Shown piece by piece: positions 52,801-61,021 of a stretch of DNA of 64,000 bases (its first letter is position 1; the number at the start of each line of letters is the position of its first letter). Position numbers and translations under genes: made by a program. Source of the DNA: Flavobacteriales bacterium (GTDB taxonomy: Bacteria; Bacteroidota; Bacteroidia; Flavobacteriales_F; PHOS-HE28); contig JADJOI010000003.1 of assembly GCA_016713875.1 (NCBI GenBank), positions 620,001 to 684,000 of the forward strand, given 5' to 3'. Under the pieces are notes generated by a model. It was not told where the DNA came from. It worked only from the letters and a program-made list of their open reading frames with translations, and made no database searches.

Positions 52801-55484
52801 AGGGTCAGCTGGTCGCCCGCACAGAGCGCGACGTCCGGACCGATGTTGACCACGGGCAAGGGGTTCACCACCACATCGACCGCATCACTTCCGGTGCAGC
52901 CGTTGACGGTGACGTCCACGCTGTAGGTGCCTGACGCGTTCACCGTGCGTGTGGCGTTGGTGCTGCCATTGTCCCACAGGTAGGTCGCACCGGTTGTGGT
53001 CGCGTCGAGGGTGATCTGATCACCGGCGCACAAGGTCACGTCCGCGCCGAGGTTCACATTGAGCGCATTGCTCACGATGACATTGACGGCGTCACTGGCG
53101 GTGCATCCGTTCACGGTCACATCCACGCTGTAGGTGCCGGCGGCGTTCACGGTCCGGGTGGCGGCCGTGCTGCCGTTGTCCCACAGGTAGGTAGCGCCGG
53201 CCGTGGTGGCGTCCAGCAGGGCCTGCGTGCCTGGGCAGAGCGTCAGGTCCGGGCCGAGGTCGACGGTGGGCAGCGGGTTCACGAGCACATCGATCGCGTC
53301 AGTGGCTGTGCATCCGTTCAAGGTGACGTCCACGCTGTAGGTACTGGCGGTGCTGACGGTGCGGGTGGCGCTGGTGCTGCCGTTGTCCCAGAGGTAGGTG
53401 GCGCCTGCGGTGGTCGCATCGAGGGTGACCTGATCACCGGCGCAGAGGGTCACGTCCGGGCCGAGGTTGACCGTCGGCAGGGGGTTCACGAGCACATCGA
53501 TCGCGTCACTGGCCGCGCATCCGTTCACGGTGACGTCCACGCTGTAGGTGCCGACGGCGTTGGCCGCGCGGGTGGCGCCGGTGCTGCCATTGTCCCAGAG
53601 GTAGGTGGCGCCGGCGGTGGTCGCATCGAGGGTGACCTGATCACCGGCGCAGAGGGTCACGTCCGGGCCGAGGTTGACCGTCGGCAGCGGGTTCACGAGC
53701 ACATCGATCGCGTCACTGGCCAAGCATCCGTTCACGGTGAAGTCCACGCTGTAGGTGCCGGCGGCGTTGACGATACGGGTGGCGCCGGTGCTGCCATTGT
53801 CCCAGAGGTAGGTGGCGCCGGCGGTGGTCGCATCGAGGGTGACCTGATCACCGGCGCAAAGGGTCACGTCCGGGCCGAGGTTGACTGTCGGCAGCGGGTT
53901 CACGAGCACATCGATCGCGTCACTGGCTGTGCATCCGTTCACGGTGACGTCCACGCTGTAGGTGCCGGCAGCGCTGACGGTGCGGGTGGCGCCGGTGCTA
54001 CCATTGTCCCAGAGGTAGGTGGCACCGGCGGTGGTCGCATCGAGGGTGACCTGATCACCGGCGCAGAGGGTCACGTCCGGGCCTAGGTTGACCGTCGGCA
54101 GCGGGTTCACGAGCACATCGATCGCGTCACTGGCCGTGCATCCGTTCACGGTGACGTCCACGCTGTAGGTGCCGGCGGCGCTGACGGTGCGGGTGGCGCC
54201 GGTGCTGCCATTATCCCAGAGGTAGGTGCCTCCGGGCGTTGTGGCGTCGAGCGTGATCTGGTCGCCTGCGCAGAGGGTCAGGTCCGGGCCGAGGGTGACC
54301 GTCGGCAGCGGGTTCACGAGCACATCGACCGCATCGCTGGCGGTGCATCCGTTCACAGTGACGTCCACGCTGTAGGTGCCGCTGGCGCTCACCGTGCGGG
54401 TGGCGTTGGTGCTGCCGTTGTCCCACAGGTAGGTGGCACCGGCCGTGGTGGCGTCCAAGGTGACCTGGTCCCCAGCACAAAGCGTCACGTCCGGCCCGAG
54501 GTTGACTGTCGGCAGCGGGTTCACCAGCACGTCGACCGCATCGCTATTGCTGCAGCCGTTCACGGTGACGGTGACGCTGTAGGTGCCAATGGCGCTCACC
54601 GTACGTGTGGCGTTGGTGCTGCCGTTATCCCACAGGTAGGTGGCACCGGGTGCGGTGGCATCGAGCATCACTTGATCCCCGGCGCAAAGCGTCACGTTCG
54701 GCCCAAGGTTGACCACGGGCAACGGGGTCACGTTCACCACGACGGTATCGCGCAGGTTCACCGTGCCGCTCAGGCTGATGTCATCGATGCCGAAGTCATT
54801 GCCCACGGCCCAGTTGGAGATGACCCGCAGGCCCAGGTCGATCGCGGTCTGGTTGGGTCCGGTGGTGATGGTGGTGGTGTAGGTGTTCCAGACCGCTTGC
54901 GCAGCGGGGGCGGTCCATTGGGCCATGGAGGTGGACCAGTCGGTGATCAGCTCCACGGTGGCCGGACCCTGGTTGGCCAGGTTCATCATTCTGAAGCTGA
55001 ACGTATAGGTCTGGCCGGGACAGACCGTCACGCCCTGGCTCCAGAAGTACCACCATTGCTGGGGGAAGCCGGCGTTCACCATCAGGAAGTTGCCGTTGCC
55101 GGTGCCCTGTAGCTGGGGGTGGTGGTTGTTGGCGTTGGTGCCTACGAAGTAGCGGCCTTCGCCCTGGAGGTCGCTGTTGTTCGCGAACTGGGACCAGAAA
55201 CCCAAATTGCCGCTGTTGAAATCGCCGTTGTTCACGCGGTTGCCGGAAGGGTAGCTCACCTGCCCCCAGTACGTGCCGGCGATACCCGTGGTGAGGCTCT
55301 GGCCAGCGGCCCCGGTGCTCCAGAGGTAGGTGGAATAGCCGGCCGGCAGGGTGAAGGTGGCGGTCTGTCCGGCGCACACGGTGGCGTCCGGCCCCAGGGA
55401 GATGGAACACGTGGGCTGGGCCCACGCCGGTGCATGGACCATCCAGGCGACGGCCAGGGTCGCAAGGGTGGTATGGGTGCGCAT
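49878..55484 (-). CDS. Giant repeat adhesin-like protein with gliding-motility C-terminal domain
   Basis: A 1868-residue exported protein. Signal peptide (~1-22), one Ig-like repeat, a carbohydrate-binding-like domain (~75-245; NNGDFNSGNLGFWSQFANNS), then 22 tandem repeats of ~69 residues (~256-1770). The repeat pattern is V-N-L-G-P-D-V-T-L-C-A-G, then ATYLWDNGSTGATRTVSAAG, TYSV and NGC, with two cysteines per repeat. Several central repeats are almost identical; those near the C-terminus have diverged. The last ~95 residues (YIYVPNAFTPDNDGMNDVF, IFDRWGERI) are the gliding-motility-associated C-terminal (CHU_C-type) T9SS domain. It is a long fibrous surface protein, most likely an adhesin. 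Translation starts at 55484, after a GAAATTTG box. Confidence 0.9.
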   Translation of the reverse strand: MRTHTTLATLAVAWMVHAPAWAQPTCSISLGPDATVCAGQTATFTLPAGYSTYLWSTGAAGQSLTTGIAGTYWGQVSYPSGNRVNNGDFNSGNLGFWSQFANNSDLQGEGRYFVGTNANNHHPQLQGTGNGNFLMVNAGFPQQWWYFWSQGVTVCPGQTYTFSFRMMNLANQGPATVELITDWSTSMAQWTAPAAQAVWNTYTTTITTGPNQTAIDLGLRVISNWAVGNDFGIDDISLSGTVNLRDTVVVNVTPLPVVNLGPNVTLCAGDQVMLDATAPGATYLWDNGSTNATRTVSAIGTYSVTVTVNGCSNSDAVDVLVNPLPTVNLGPDVTLCAGDQVTLDATTAGATYLWDNGSTNATRTVSASGTYSVDVTVNGCTASDAVDVLVNPLPTVTLGPDLTLCAGDQITLDATTPGGTYLWDNGSTGATRTVSAAGTYSVDVTVNGCTASDAIDVLVNPLPTVNLGPDVTLCAGDQVTLDATTAGATYLWDNGSTGATRTVSAAGTYSVDVTVNGCTASDAIDVLVNPLPTVNLGPDVTLCAGDQVTLDATTAGATYLWDNGSTGATRIVNAAGTYSVDFTVNGCLASDAIDVLVNPLPTVNLGPDVTLCAGDQVTLDATTAGATYLWDNGSTGATRAANAVGTYSVDVTVNGCAASDAIDVLVNPLPTVNLGPDVTLCAGDQVTLDATTAGATYLWDNGSTSATRTVSTASTYSVDVTLNGCTATDAIDVLVNPLPTVDLGPDLTLCPGTQALLDATTAGATYLWDNGSTAATRTVNAAGTYSVDVTVNGCTASDAVNVIVSNALNVNLGADVTLCAGDQITLDATTTGATYLWDNGSTNATRTVNASGTYSVDVTVNGCTGSDAVDVVVNPLPVVNIGPDVALCAGDQLTLDATTPGATYLWDNGSTSATRTINTAGTYSVDVTVNGCAGSDAVDVVVNPLPAVNIGPDVTLCAGDQVTLDATTPGATYLWDNGSTTATRAVNIAGTYSVDVTVNGCTASDAATVSVIANPVLNLGPDLTLCPGDQAVIDASTPGAAYLWHDGSTATTYTATGAGAVSCTITVNGCSGSDAVQVVMSPAPTVDLGPDQSICAGDQLVLDATCTGCTYLWDDASTGATRTVNTAGIYSVTATANGCSAADDFVLTVAPAPVVNLGADIDLCPGATTLVDATTPGATYLWHDGSTGPTFTAIGPGAVAVTVSIGSCSANDALTVNAINAPTVDLGNDTTLCPGELITLDLTGSGASIVWQDGSTGWTYTTAATGTYSATVTGANGCTAQDAIDVLIATPSAVDLGPDATLCSGSTLVLDATLPGATYLWSDGTSAPTLPATASGLYWVQVSQGSCSVSDTITLTFLPTPAVDLGPDLTLCDGTPTTFDATTPGASYLWHDGSTAPTFTTTSATTVSVTVTLGPCAASDAAVITVIPLPAVDLGPDQTLCAGAVVSLDATLPGATYQWQDGSTGPTYSATTTGTYSVAVLQNGCMNTDAMTLTVVPLPNVELGLDTSLCLGGSLVLAPSVGSASVLWSTGSTQPSLTVNTSGTYWIAATANGCSASDTITATFIDLSALELGPNVTLCPGEVHTFSVNVPGATISWPDGSSNPSWSTSTAGTVVVTASLGGCARQDAAQVSVVAVPQNTLGDDAVLCADDTLVLVAPSGLTGLSWSTGATTDTLWATQPGTYTLSATFQGCPFAESITVSTEPVPSLELGRDVEACEGQQVVLEALASGTVLWSTGAEGHSIAVNGPGLYWASVEGACGSVTDSVRVIISDCGPYIYVPNAFTPDNDGMNDVFVPSVTGHLVQVTLDIFDRWGERIITRELDDLSWDGTVSGLPAPDGVYPWVLRYKAMSSDGVRQERLTGHVTLLR
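50170..54720 (-). repeat. 22 in-frame 207-bp repeats inside the adhesin-like gene
   Basis: The period is 207 bp throughout. Units between about 53250 and 54510 are nearly identical at the DNA level, including silent positions, while those below ~52450 differ widely. This indicates recent duplication or gene conversion in the N-terminal part of the repeat region. Confidence 0.85.
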
Positions 55485-55558
55485 GGGGCTCAGGTCGCGC
55501 GCTGGGTCAAATTTCGGACCATCCGCTGGAATTCAGCATGAGGGGCGTCTGAAGCTAT

Positions 55559-56218
55559 TCACCGGGCGATGAACACCCGGTTGACGCCTTCCAAGGTCAG
55601 TTCCTCGACGGCCTTGAACCGAAGACGTAATCCGAGGCCGATCCGTTCGCTGCGGAGGCGTGACATTTCGTCATGGGGGATCGTGTTCACCACAAGTAGC
55701 CCTGTGCGGGCCGTCAGGCGGCGGAGGTCGTCCAGGAACGGATCCTCGTCCGCAGAGGCGGGGACATCGAGTTCCACGAACAGGTCGACCACGACCAGCG
55801 CAAAGGGCTCGTCCCTGCATTCCCGGGCCCAGGCGAAGGCATCGGCCTCCTCCAGGATCACCCGGCTCCGATCGAACGGCCGGCGTTGCGTGCCGGCCAA
55901 TTTGAGCATCAACGGTTCGCCCTCGACCCCGACGATGCGGACCGGATGATGCAGCTCATGGTGAAGGATGCTCGCTACGCTACCCGCGCCGAAGCCGAGG
56001 ACGAGGGCCCTGTCCGGCCCCTGACCAGGGGGCAACACATGGCCGAGCACCTGCTGCCAGAGACGATGGAGGCTGCCCCAGCTCTGGTTGGCGTGCCGGC
56101 TGTTCACCACGGGCCGGCCCATCTCGTAGGTGAGCTCCAACGGCTGGTACCGCCCGGCCCATCGGTTCACGCGCACGGGCCAGATGAGGCTGAGCAGTCG
56201 CCACAGGGCATCGGTCAT
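55559..56218 (-). CDS. Spermidine-synthase-like methyltransferase-fold protein
   Basis: A 219-residue protein with the spermidine/spermine synthase fold. ALVLGFGAGSVASILHHEL (~residues 72-90) is the nucleotide-binding loop, VRIVGVEGEPLMLKLA (~93-108) the second strand with its acidic residue, VILEEADAFAWARE the third, and FALVVVDLFVELDVPAS (~140-156) the strand before the active site. The N-terminus (YQPLELTYEMGRPVVNS) matches the short lead-in of spermidine synthase-like proteins. The aminopropyl-transfer residues of true spermidine synthase are not clearly conserved, so polyamine synthesis is not assured. ATG 56218 follows a CATCTTTG box by 4 nt. It is divergent from the first cyclase gene. 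Confidence 0.78.
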   Translation of the reverse strand: MTDALWRLLSLIWPVRVNRWAGRYQPLELTYEMGRPVVNSRHANQSWGSLHRLWQQVLGHVLPPGQGPDRALVLGFGAGSVASILHHELHHPVRIVGVEGEPLMLKLAGTQRRPFDRSRVILEEADAFAWARECRDEPFALVVVDLFVELDVPASADEDPFLDDLRRLTARTGLLVVNTIPHDEMSRLRSERIGLGLRLRFKAVEELTLEGVNRVFIAR

Positions 56219-56222
56219 CCGG

Positions 56223-56230
56223 CAAAGATG
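56223..56230 (-). promoter_or_regulatory. -7 box CATCTTTG, 4 nt from ATG
   Basis: Minus-strand CATCTTTG followed by CCGG and ATG 56218. Confidence 0.5.
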
Positions 56231-56245
56231 CCGCAGGGGGAGCCG

Positions 56246-56253
56246 TACTTTCG
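56246..56253 (+). promoter_or_regulatory. -7 box TACTTTCG of the first cyclase gene
   Basis: TACTTTCG, 18 nt before ATG 56272. Confidence 0.45.
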
Positions 56254-56271
56254 CGCGCCGTTCCGCCATCG

Positions 56272-57309
56272 ATGACCAGCATCACCCGCTATAAGCTGCG
56301 CAAGCTGCTGAAGTATGCCTTGGTGAGCCTCGGGGTGGCCTGGGTGCTCAACCTGTTCAGTGGTCGTGCCTGGCCGGATTACCTGGGTGCCTGGTTCCTG
56401 CTGGGCCTGTGGACAGGTGTGCTGGAGGAGTTCCTGTTCGGGCGCCGGTTCCGCAGTCTGGTGGTGCCGTTGCAGTTCCTGGGCAAGGTGCTGGCGGTGA
56501 ACCTGCTCACCATCGGGCTGCTGGCCGTGGGCTGGGCCTTCGACCGCCAGGCTGACCTGCCCGGAGGGACCGCCGAGATGGGGCACATGGGACAGTTGTT
56601 GTGGACCAACCAGTTCCTGCAACTGGTGGTGCAGGTGGTGGTGGTGACCTCACTGGCCATCCTGGTGGTGCAAGTGGAGGAGCTGATGGGCCGGAGGATG
56701 TTCCTGGGTTTCCTGCTCGGACGGTACGAGAGGCCGAAGCCCGAGGAACGCATCATGCTCAGCATCGACCTTGCCGGCAGTACGGCCTTGGCCGAGAAGC
56801 TGGGTGACCTCAAGTACTTCCGCCTGCTGAACCGCACCTATTCGCTGATGACCGATGCGGTGCTGCGCAATGAGGCGGAGATCCATAAGTACGTCGGGGA
56901 CGAGGTCATCTTCACCTGGCCGATGCACGTGGGCACCCGGGGGCTGAACTGCCTGGACCTCTACTTCGACATCGAGGAGCGCATCCGCACGCATGCCGGA
57001 GAGCTTGAGAGCGAGTTCGGCGTGGTGCCGCGCTACAGGGCCGCAGTGCATGGGGGGCGGGTGATCAGTGCCCAGATCGGCCACATCAAACGGGCGATCG
57101 AGTTCAGTGGCGATGTGATGAACGCCGTGAGCCGCATGCTCGGCCTCTGCAAGGACCTCAACGCTGGTCTGCTCGTCAGCGCCGAACTGCTCGGTCGCCT
57201 GGAGGACGTGGACGATCGATTCACCATCGGTCCGCTGCAGGTGGTGCCGGTGAAGGGCCGCCGTCGCGAAGTCCATGTGCACGCCGTGTCCCGCATCCGC
57301 AAGGCATGA
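56272..57309 (+). CDS. Membrane class III nucleotide cyclase (cyclase 1)
   Basis: A 345-residue protein: about four membrane helices in residues 13-145, then a class III adenylate/guanylate cyclase domain (~160-335). The two metal-binding aspartates are visible in LSIDLAGSTALAEKLG and HKYVGDEVIF, the latter keeping the substrate-specifying Lys. The transition-state Asn and Arg are in FSGDVMNAVSRM. All catalytic positions I can place are intact, so it should make cAMP (or cGMP). Its TGA overlaps the ATG of the propeller gene (ATGA), indicating coupling. Cyclase 2 at 58439-59539 is a clear paralogue in opposite orientation. Confidence 0.88.
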   Translation: MTSITRYKLRKLLKYALVSLGVAWVLNLFSGRAWPDYLGAWFLLGLWTGVLEEFLFGRRFRSLVVPLQFLGKVLAVNLLTIGLLAVGWAFDRQADLPGGTAEMGHMGQLLWTNQFLQLVVQVVVVTSLAILVVQVEELMGRRMFLGFLLGRYERPKPEERIMLSIDLAGSTALAEKLGDLKYFRLLNRTYSLMTDAVLRNEAEIHKYVGDEVIFTWPMHVGTRGLNCLDLYFDIEERIRTHAGELESEFGVVPRYRAAVHGGRVISAQIGHIKRAIEFSGDVMNAVSRMLGLCKDLNAGLLVSAELLGRLEDVDDRFTIGPLQVVPVKGRRREVHVHAVSRIRKA

Positions 57310-58445
57310 GCGCGCCGGACGTTGGCATCGGTGAACGCGTTCGGACGTGCTTGTTCGCCTTTGGTCTGATCATCGTGTCGCTTCCCCCCACGCGTTCCTC
57401 GGCTCAAGGGGTGGCGCCCTTTGTGACCCCCTCCGGCAGGTTCGTGCTCTTCGATCAGGGGCGCTTCCAAGACCTGGCCACGGAGGCCCCCCGCGATGTG
57501 GTGGTGGCCGAGGACAAGGTGGTCTATGTGACCGCCACGGGCGAATTGAAGTTGGTTCAGAACGGCAGCGCTCACACGATGCAAGCGACACCGCCCGAGA
57601 AGGTGCGGAGCGCAGGGCGCCTTATCGCTTACGCGGGCGGGGGCGAGTTGAAACTGGCCGAGCCCACGCGGCCGCGCGAGCTGTCGGCAGCGGTGGGCCG
57701 CTTCATCGTGCGGGACAGCCTGGTGCTGTTCCATGACCGCACGGATGGCACGGTGAACGTGCACTGGAAGGGGCGCACCTTTCCCCTGGCCGGCCTTCCG
57801 GACACGCTGGATGTACCGGAGTCATGGGTGGGTTCCAACACCGCGGTGCTGTTCGACCGGGCGGCGCGCACGGCCTACCGCTTCCATGGCGGGGCATTGG
57901 AGCCCTTGGTGGACAGCACCGATGCGGTGACGGTGGCCGCTGGAGGCGACCTCATCGGCTTCAGCGACGACCGTTCGCGCAGCCTGCACGTGTGGTACAA
58001 GGGGCGCATCATCGCATTGGAGCCGCTTGTTCCGCAGGGCATGCAGGCGGGGGAGGGCCTTCTGGCCTATGTGAGCGGTGGCGGGTCGTTCAAGTGCTGG
58101 AGCGAGGGTCGCGTGCACGCGCTCCTGGACCATGCGCCGACCGCATGGATGGTGCGGGACAGCGTGCTGGTGGTGGTGGACGCGGGCACCTTGAAGGTGT
58201 TCCATGATGGCGCCCTCCAGGTGGTGGAGCGCTACGTACCCGAGCAATGGGTGGTGCAGGGCGGCGTGCTCACCTACCTCGACCTCAACCGCGAGGTGCG
58301 GCGGTATGAGCACGGTCTGCGGACCGCGGTGAGCCGTGAGGCCGGGGTCACTCGCTTCGATGTGTTCGGCGACACGGTGGTATACCCGGGTGACGACGGG
58401 TCGATGAAGGTGTGGTGGCGCGGCGAGACCTACACGCGCTACTGA
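57306..58445 (+). CDS. Exported propeller-like protein, coupled to cyclase 1
   Basis: A 379-residue protein with an N-terminal signal or anchor sequence (~12-35, ending RSSAQG) and repeated strands of the form VRDSLVLFHDRT, VHWKGRTF, HVWYKGRI and LKVFHDGALQVVERYVPE. It is a paralogue of the protein at 26408-27505, with the same blade signatures and length, and no T9SS tail. Overlap with the cyclase 1 stop argues that the two products are made together; a periplasmic propeller could sense a ligand and signal to the cyclase, which is inference. It is convergent with cyclase 2 and overlaps it by 7 bp. Confidence 0.78.
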   Translation: MSAPDVGIGERVRTCLFAFGLIIVSLPPTRSSAQGVAPFVTPSGRFVLFDQGRFQDLATEAPRDVVVAEDKVVYVTATGELKLVQNGSAHTMQATPPEKVRSAGRLIAYAGGGELKLAEPTRPRELSAAVGRFIVRDSLVLFHDRTDGTVNVHWKGRTFPLAGLPDTLDVPESWVGSNTAVLFDRAARTAYRFHGGALEPLVDSTDAVTVAAGGDLIGFSDDRSRSLHVWYKGRIIALEPLVPQGMQAGEGLLAYVSGGGSFKCWSEGRVHALLDHAPTAWMVRDSVLVVVDAGTLKVFHDGALQVVERYVPEQWVVQGGVLTYLDLNREVRRYEHGLRTAVSREAGVTRFDVFGDTVVYPGDDGSMKVWWRGETYTRY

Positions 58446-59539
58446 GCCTCTGCGCTGGCCGCGTGTCGCTTGGATCCGGTCGTCCGTTCGACCGGTACCA
58501 AGGTCCACAAGCTGACCTCATCCCGTTTGCCGCGGAGGGCGATCTCTCCGATGGGCCGGGCCTCGTAGAGCTGTTCGGGCAGGCGCAGCACATCCAGCAG
58601 GTCCTTGCTGAGGAGGATCTCCACCCCGTAGGTGTTGCAGCTGTTCTGGATGCGGGCGGCGGTGTTGACCACGTCGCCGCTGAAGATCCGCTCCTTCTTC
58701 ACCAGGCCCACCTCGCCGGTGGTGACCTCGCCGTAGTGGAAGCCCGCCTTGAACTGAGGCACCAGGCCGAAGCGCTGGCGGTAGTGGTCTGCCCTTTCGG
58801 CGAGTTTGCGTTGGATCCCGAAGAAACAGCGGATGCAACGATGGTCCTTGAGCCCTTTCCGCAGCGGCCAGCTCACGCTCACCTCGTCGCCCACATACTG
58901 ATACACCTCGCCGCCGGTGTACACGAGCGGGTCCGTGATGTCCGCGTAGACGTCGTTGAGCAGCTCGAAATAGCGCACATGCCCCAGCTTCTCGGCAATG
59001 GCGGTGCTGCTGCGCATATCCAGGAACATGAAGATCCGGAGCTCCTGATGGGGCTTGTCGTAGCGGCCGGCCAGGTAGTTCAAGGCTCCGCTCCCGTACT
59101 GGTCCGTCAGGCGGACGGCCAGCATGGTGGCGGCCATAAGCAGCGCCCAATAGAGATATTGCCCCAGGAAAGTGAGGGATAGCAGGTCGTTGGCCCGTGG
59201 CGGGTCGGCGAGCGCATTCCAGGATGAGCGGAGGCCCGCCAGAACGATGAGCACAAGCAGGGTCATGATCCCGACGGCAGGCAGGTAGGCGAGGTGTCGC
59301 AGACGATCGCGCAACAGGAAGATGTAGATGCCGCCGCCGAGCAAGCCGCCGAGGAGCGCACGCCAGACGTGTTGACCAAGCTCGTCGGCCACCCCTGCAG
59401 GTACACCGTATTCGCGGAGCACGGCGGTCTCCACGAATGCCGCGACAATGCCTACAGCGACCCACGCGCCGGTGATCCGCAACACCCGCCTGCTGCGCAG
59501 TGCCGTGCGATCGATGCGATCGGAGGACGTGGACATCAT
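58439..59539 (-). CDS. Membrane class III nucleotide cyclase (cyclase 2)
   Basis: A 366-residue protein: four or five membrane helices (~residues 18-145) and a class III cyclase domain (~160-345). Metal-binding aspartates lie in MFLDMRSSTAIAEKLG and YQYVGDEVSV, and Asn/Arg in FSGDVVNTAARIQ. The Lys that selects adenine in cyclase 1 (HKYVGDE) is Gln here (YQYVGDE), which may alter substrate choice or rate. Two ATGs in tandem (59539, 59536); the first follows a TACCTTTG box by 5 nt. The longer frame upstream would overlap the small membrane gene. Paralogue of cyclase 1. Confidence 0.87.
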   Translation of the reverse strand: MMSTSSDRIDRTALRSRRVLRITGAWVAVGIVAAFVETAVLREYGVPAGVADELGQHVWRALLGGLLGGGIYIFLLRDRLRHLAYLPAVGIMTLLVLIVLAGLRSSWNALADPPRANDLLSLTFLGQYLYWALLMAATMLAVRLTDQYGSGALNYLAGRYDKPHQELRIFMFLDMRSSTAIAEKLGHVRYFELLNDVYADITDPLVYTGGEVYQYVGDEVSVSWPLRKGLKDHRCIRCFFGIQRKLAERADHYRQRFGLVPQFKAGFHYGEVTTGEVGLVKKERIFSGDVVNTAARIQNSCNTYGVEILLSKDLLDVLRLPEQLYEARPIGEIALRGKRDEVSLWTLVPVERTTGSKRHAASAEAQ

Positions 59540-59544
59540 GACGA

Positions 59545-59552
59545 CAAAGGTA
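59545..59552 (-). promoter_or_regulatory. -7 box TACCTTTG of cyclase 2
   Basis: An exact TAnnTTTG match on the minus strand, 5 nt before ATG 59539. Confidence 0.6.
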
Positions 59553-59568
59553 GCGGCGGACGCAGGGG

Positions 59569-59925
59569 TCATTCCGCTCCTCCTCGGCCCGTGCGGGGAC
59601 GCTCGAGCACGTAGTACCAGAGCACGCAACTCATGCCCAGTGCGAACAGGACGATCGCCGGTGTGCGCAGCCGATCGTCGAAGAAGAACTCGCCCACCAT
59701 CCATGTGCTGTTGGCGCTGATCCAGAACACGGTCGCCAAGGCGTGCGCGCGTTCGTAGGCCTCATGCCGGTGCTTCCAAGCGATGAAGACGGCCACGGCG
59801 ATGGTGGGCAGCACCATGGCGGTGGCCGGCACACCAAGGTCCATGGCCCAGCAGGTGTCCTTCACCAACCAGAGCACGATGTGGAAGTTCTCGCCCGAGC
59901 GGACGTCGAGCAGGTGGCGGGCCAT
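59569..59925 (-). CDS. Small polytopic membrane protein of unknown function
   Basis: A 118-residue protein with three or four hydrophobic helices (about residues 16-50 and 62-110) and a short basic, Glu/Arg-rich tail. ATG 59925 is chosen because the frame upstream is poorly protein-like. The gene lies 29 bp upstream of cyclase 2 on the same strand, but cyclase 2 has its own -7 box in that gap. I do not recognise the family. Context suggests a membrane partner of the cyclase, which is only a guess. Confidence 0.6.
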   Translation of the reverse strand: MARHLLDVRSGENFHIVLWLVKDTCWAMDLGVPATAMVLPTIAVAVFIAWKHRHEAYERAHALATVFWISANSTWMVGEFFFDDRLRTPAIVLFALGMSCVLWYYVLERPRTGRGGAE

Positions 59926-60085
59926 GGTGAGAGGGCTTTTCGACCGGCGGCAAAGCTCGCCGAAGGACGGGAAACGGAGGGAGGATACCTTTCGGCCCGT
60001 GGAACGTGACGGACCGACCGTGCCGCCCGGGTCGATGGTGCTGAAGCCCCCAAGGAGCACGGGGGACCGAAGCTTGAGGCCTGTG

Positions 60086-60622
60086 ATGCTGCTGGTCGTG
60101 CTGCTGACCTGCGTGTCCGTGCATGCACAACGAGACCGTTTTTACATCCGGCTTTACGGCCTGGTGACGGAATACTTCACCGGGAACCCGGAGAAAGGGG
60201 TTCTGGTCCGTGTGCTCCGCGATAGCATCCCGTTGGATGAGACAGTGACCAAGAGCAACGGCACGTACGAGTTCCTGCTCGACCGTGGGGCTATCTATAC
60301 AGTGTGGTTCTCGCGCCAGGACCTAGTGACCAAGCATGTGCGCATCGACGCACGCGAGATCCCTGTCTTTCCGGACGTCCCGTATTATGAGATGGACGTT
60401 CAGATGACCATGATCCAGTGGGTAGAGGGCGGGGACTATCAGGTGTTCGACATGCCATTGGGCGAGGCGTTGTACAAGCAGTCCGTACGCAACCTGAGCT
60501 GGAACGTGGAGTACACCGAACGGATCCGGCCGCAGGTGGCTGAGGCTATGGATGCCTATGAGAAGCTGGTTCGGAAATACCGGCCTGCGGAGAAGCGAAG
60601 GCCACCGGTGGATCGGTTGTGA
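60086..60622 (+). CDS. Exported protein with carboxypeptidase-regulatory-like domain
   Basis: A 178-residue protein with a signal peptide (~1-15, ending VHAQ). Residues ~20-95 (YIRLYGLVTEYFTGNPEKGV, SNGTYEFLLDRGAIYTVWF) form a CarboxypepD_reg-like beta-sandwich, common in Bacteroidota envelope proteins. The rest is a helical, basic tail (EAMDAYEKLVRKYRP). Longer starts exist; ATG 60086 places the signal peptide at the N-terminus. It is probably periplasmic or outer-membrane associated. No partner gene is evident. Confidence 0.7.
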   Translation: MLLVVLLTCVSVHAQRDRFYIRLYGLVTEYFTGNPEKGVLVRVLRDSIPLDETVTKSNGTYEFLLDRGAIYTVWFSRQDLVTKHVRIDAREIPVFPDVPYYEMDVQMTMIQWVEGGDYQVFDMPLGEALYKQSVRNLSWNVEYTERIRPQVAEAMDAYEKLVRKYRPAEKRRPPVDRL

Positions 60623-60650
60623 AGGGAGGAGGTGAGGATCCACGTGACAT

Positions 60651-60666
60651 ATGTATGGCCATGCAT
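60651..60666. promoter_or_regulatory. Palindrome 1 of 4, ATGTATGGCCATGCAT
   Basis: First of four copies of TATGTATGGCCATRCATA in the AT-rich spacer before marR. One mismatch in the dyad. Centre at 60658.5. Confidence 0.75.
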
Positions 60667-60774
60667 ATGTTCAGTCGAGGGCCCTTTATTAGGATCAATC
60701 GGATCGTCGTACGTTTAAGTTTCTGAACGTGAGGTTATTGTGGAAGATGGGTGCACTCTGTTCACCTTAGAAGT

Positions 60775-60790
60775 ATGTATGGCCATACAT
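60775..60790. promoter_or_regulatory. Palindrome 2 of 4, ATGTATGGCCATACAT
   Basis: A perfect 16-bp dyad extending to 18 bp with flanking T/A. Centre 124 bp from copy 1. Confidence 0.8.
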
Positions 60791-60894
60791 ATATTCTTTT
60801 GCATTCGGTCACATGGACTCAAGGTGGGTACTTTAAGTAAGTGATAGATAATCAATGAGTTATGATAAGAAGATCTCTGGAGAGGACTGCTTAG

Positions 60895-60920
60895 GAAGCA
60901 TGTATGGCCATACATGCTTC
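60895..60920. promoter_or_regulatory. Palindrome 3 of 4, 26-bp perfect dyad
   Basis: The core ATGTATGGCCATACAT (60900-60915) is extended by GAAGC and GCTTC to a perfect 26-bp palindrome. Centre 125 bp from copy 2. Confidence 0.85.
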
Positions 60921-61021
60921 CGGGGTCGATCAGTCTTTCCAATGGGTGATTTAACTCGCAATCATTTGTTATTCAATCAGATATGCTCCCGACGAACGAT
61001 GTGCTTCGAGGATATGGACAT

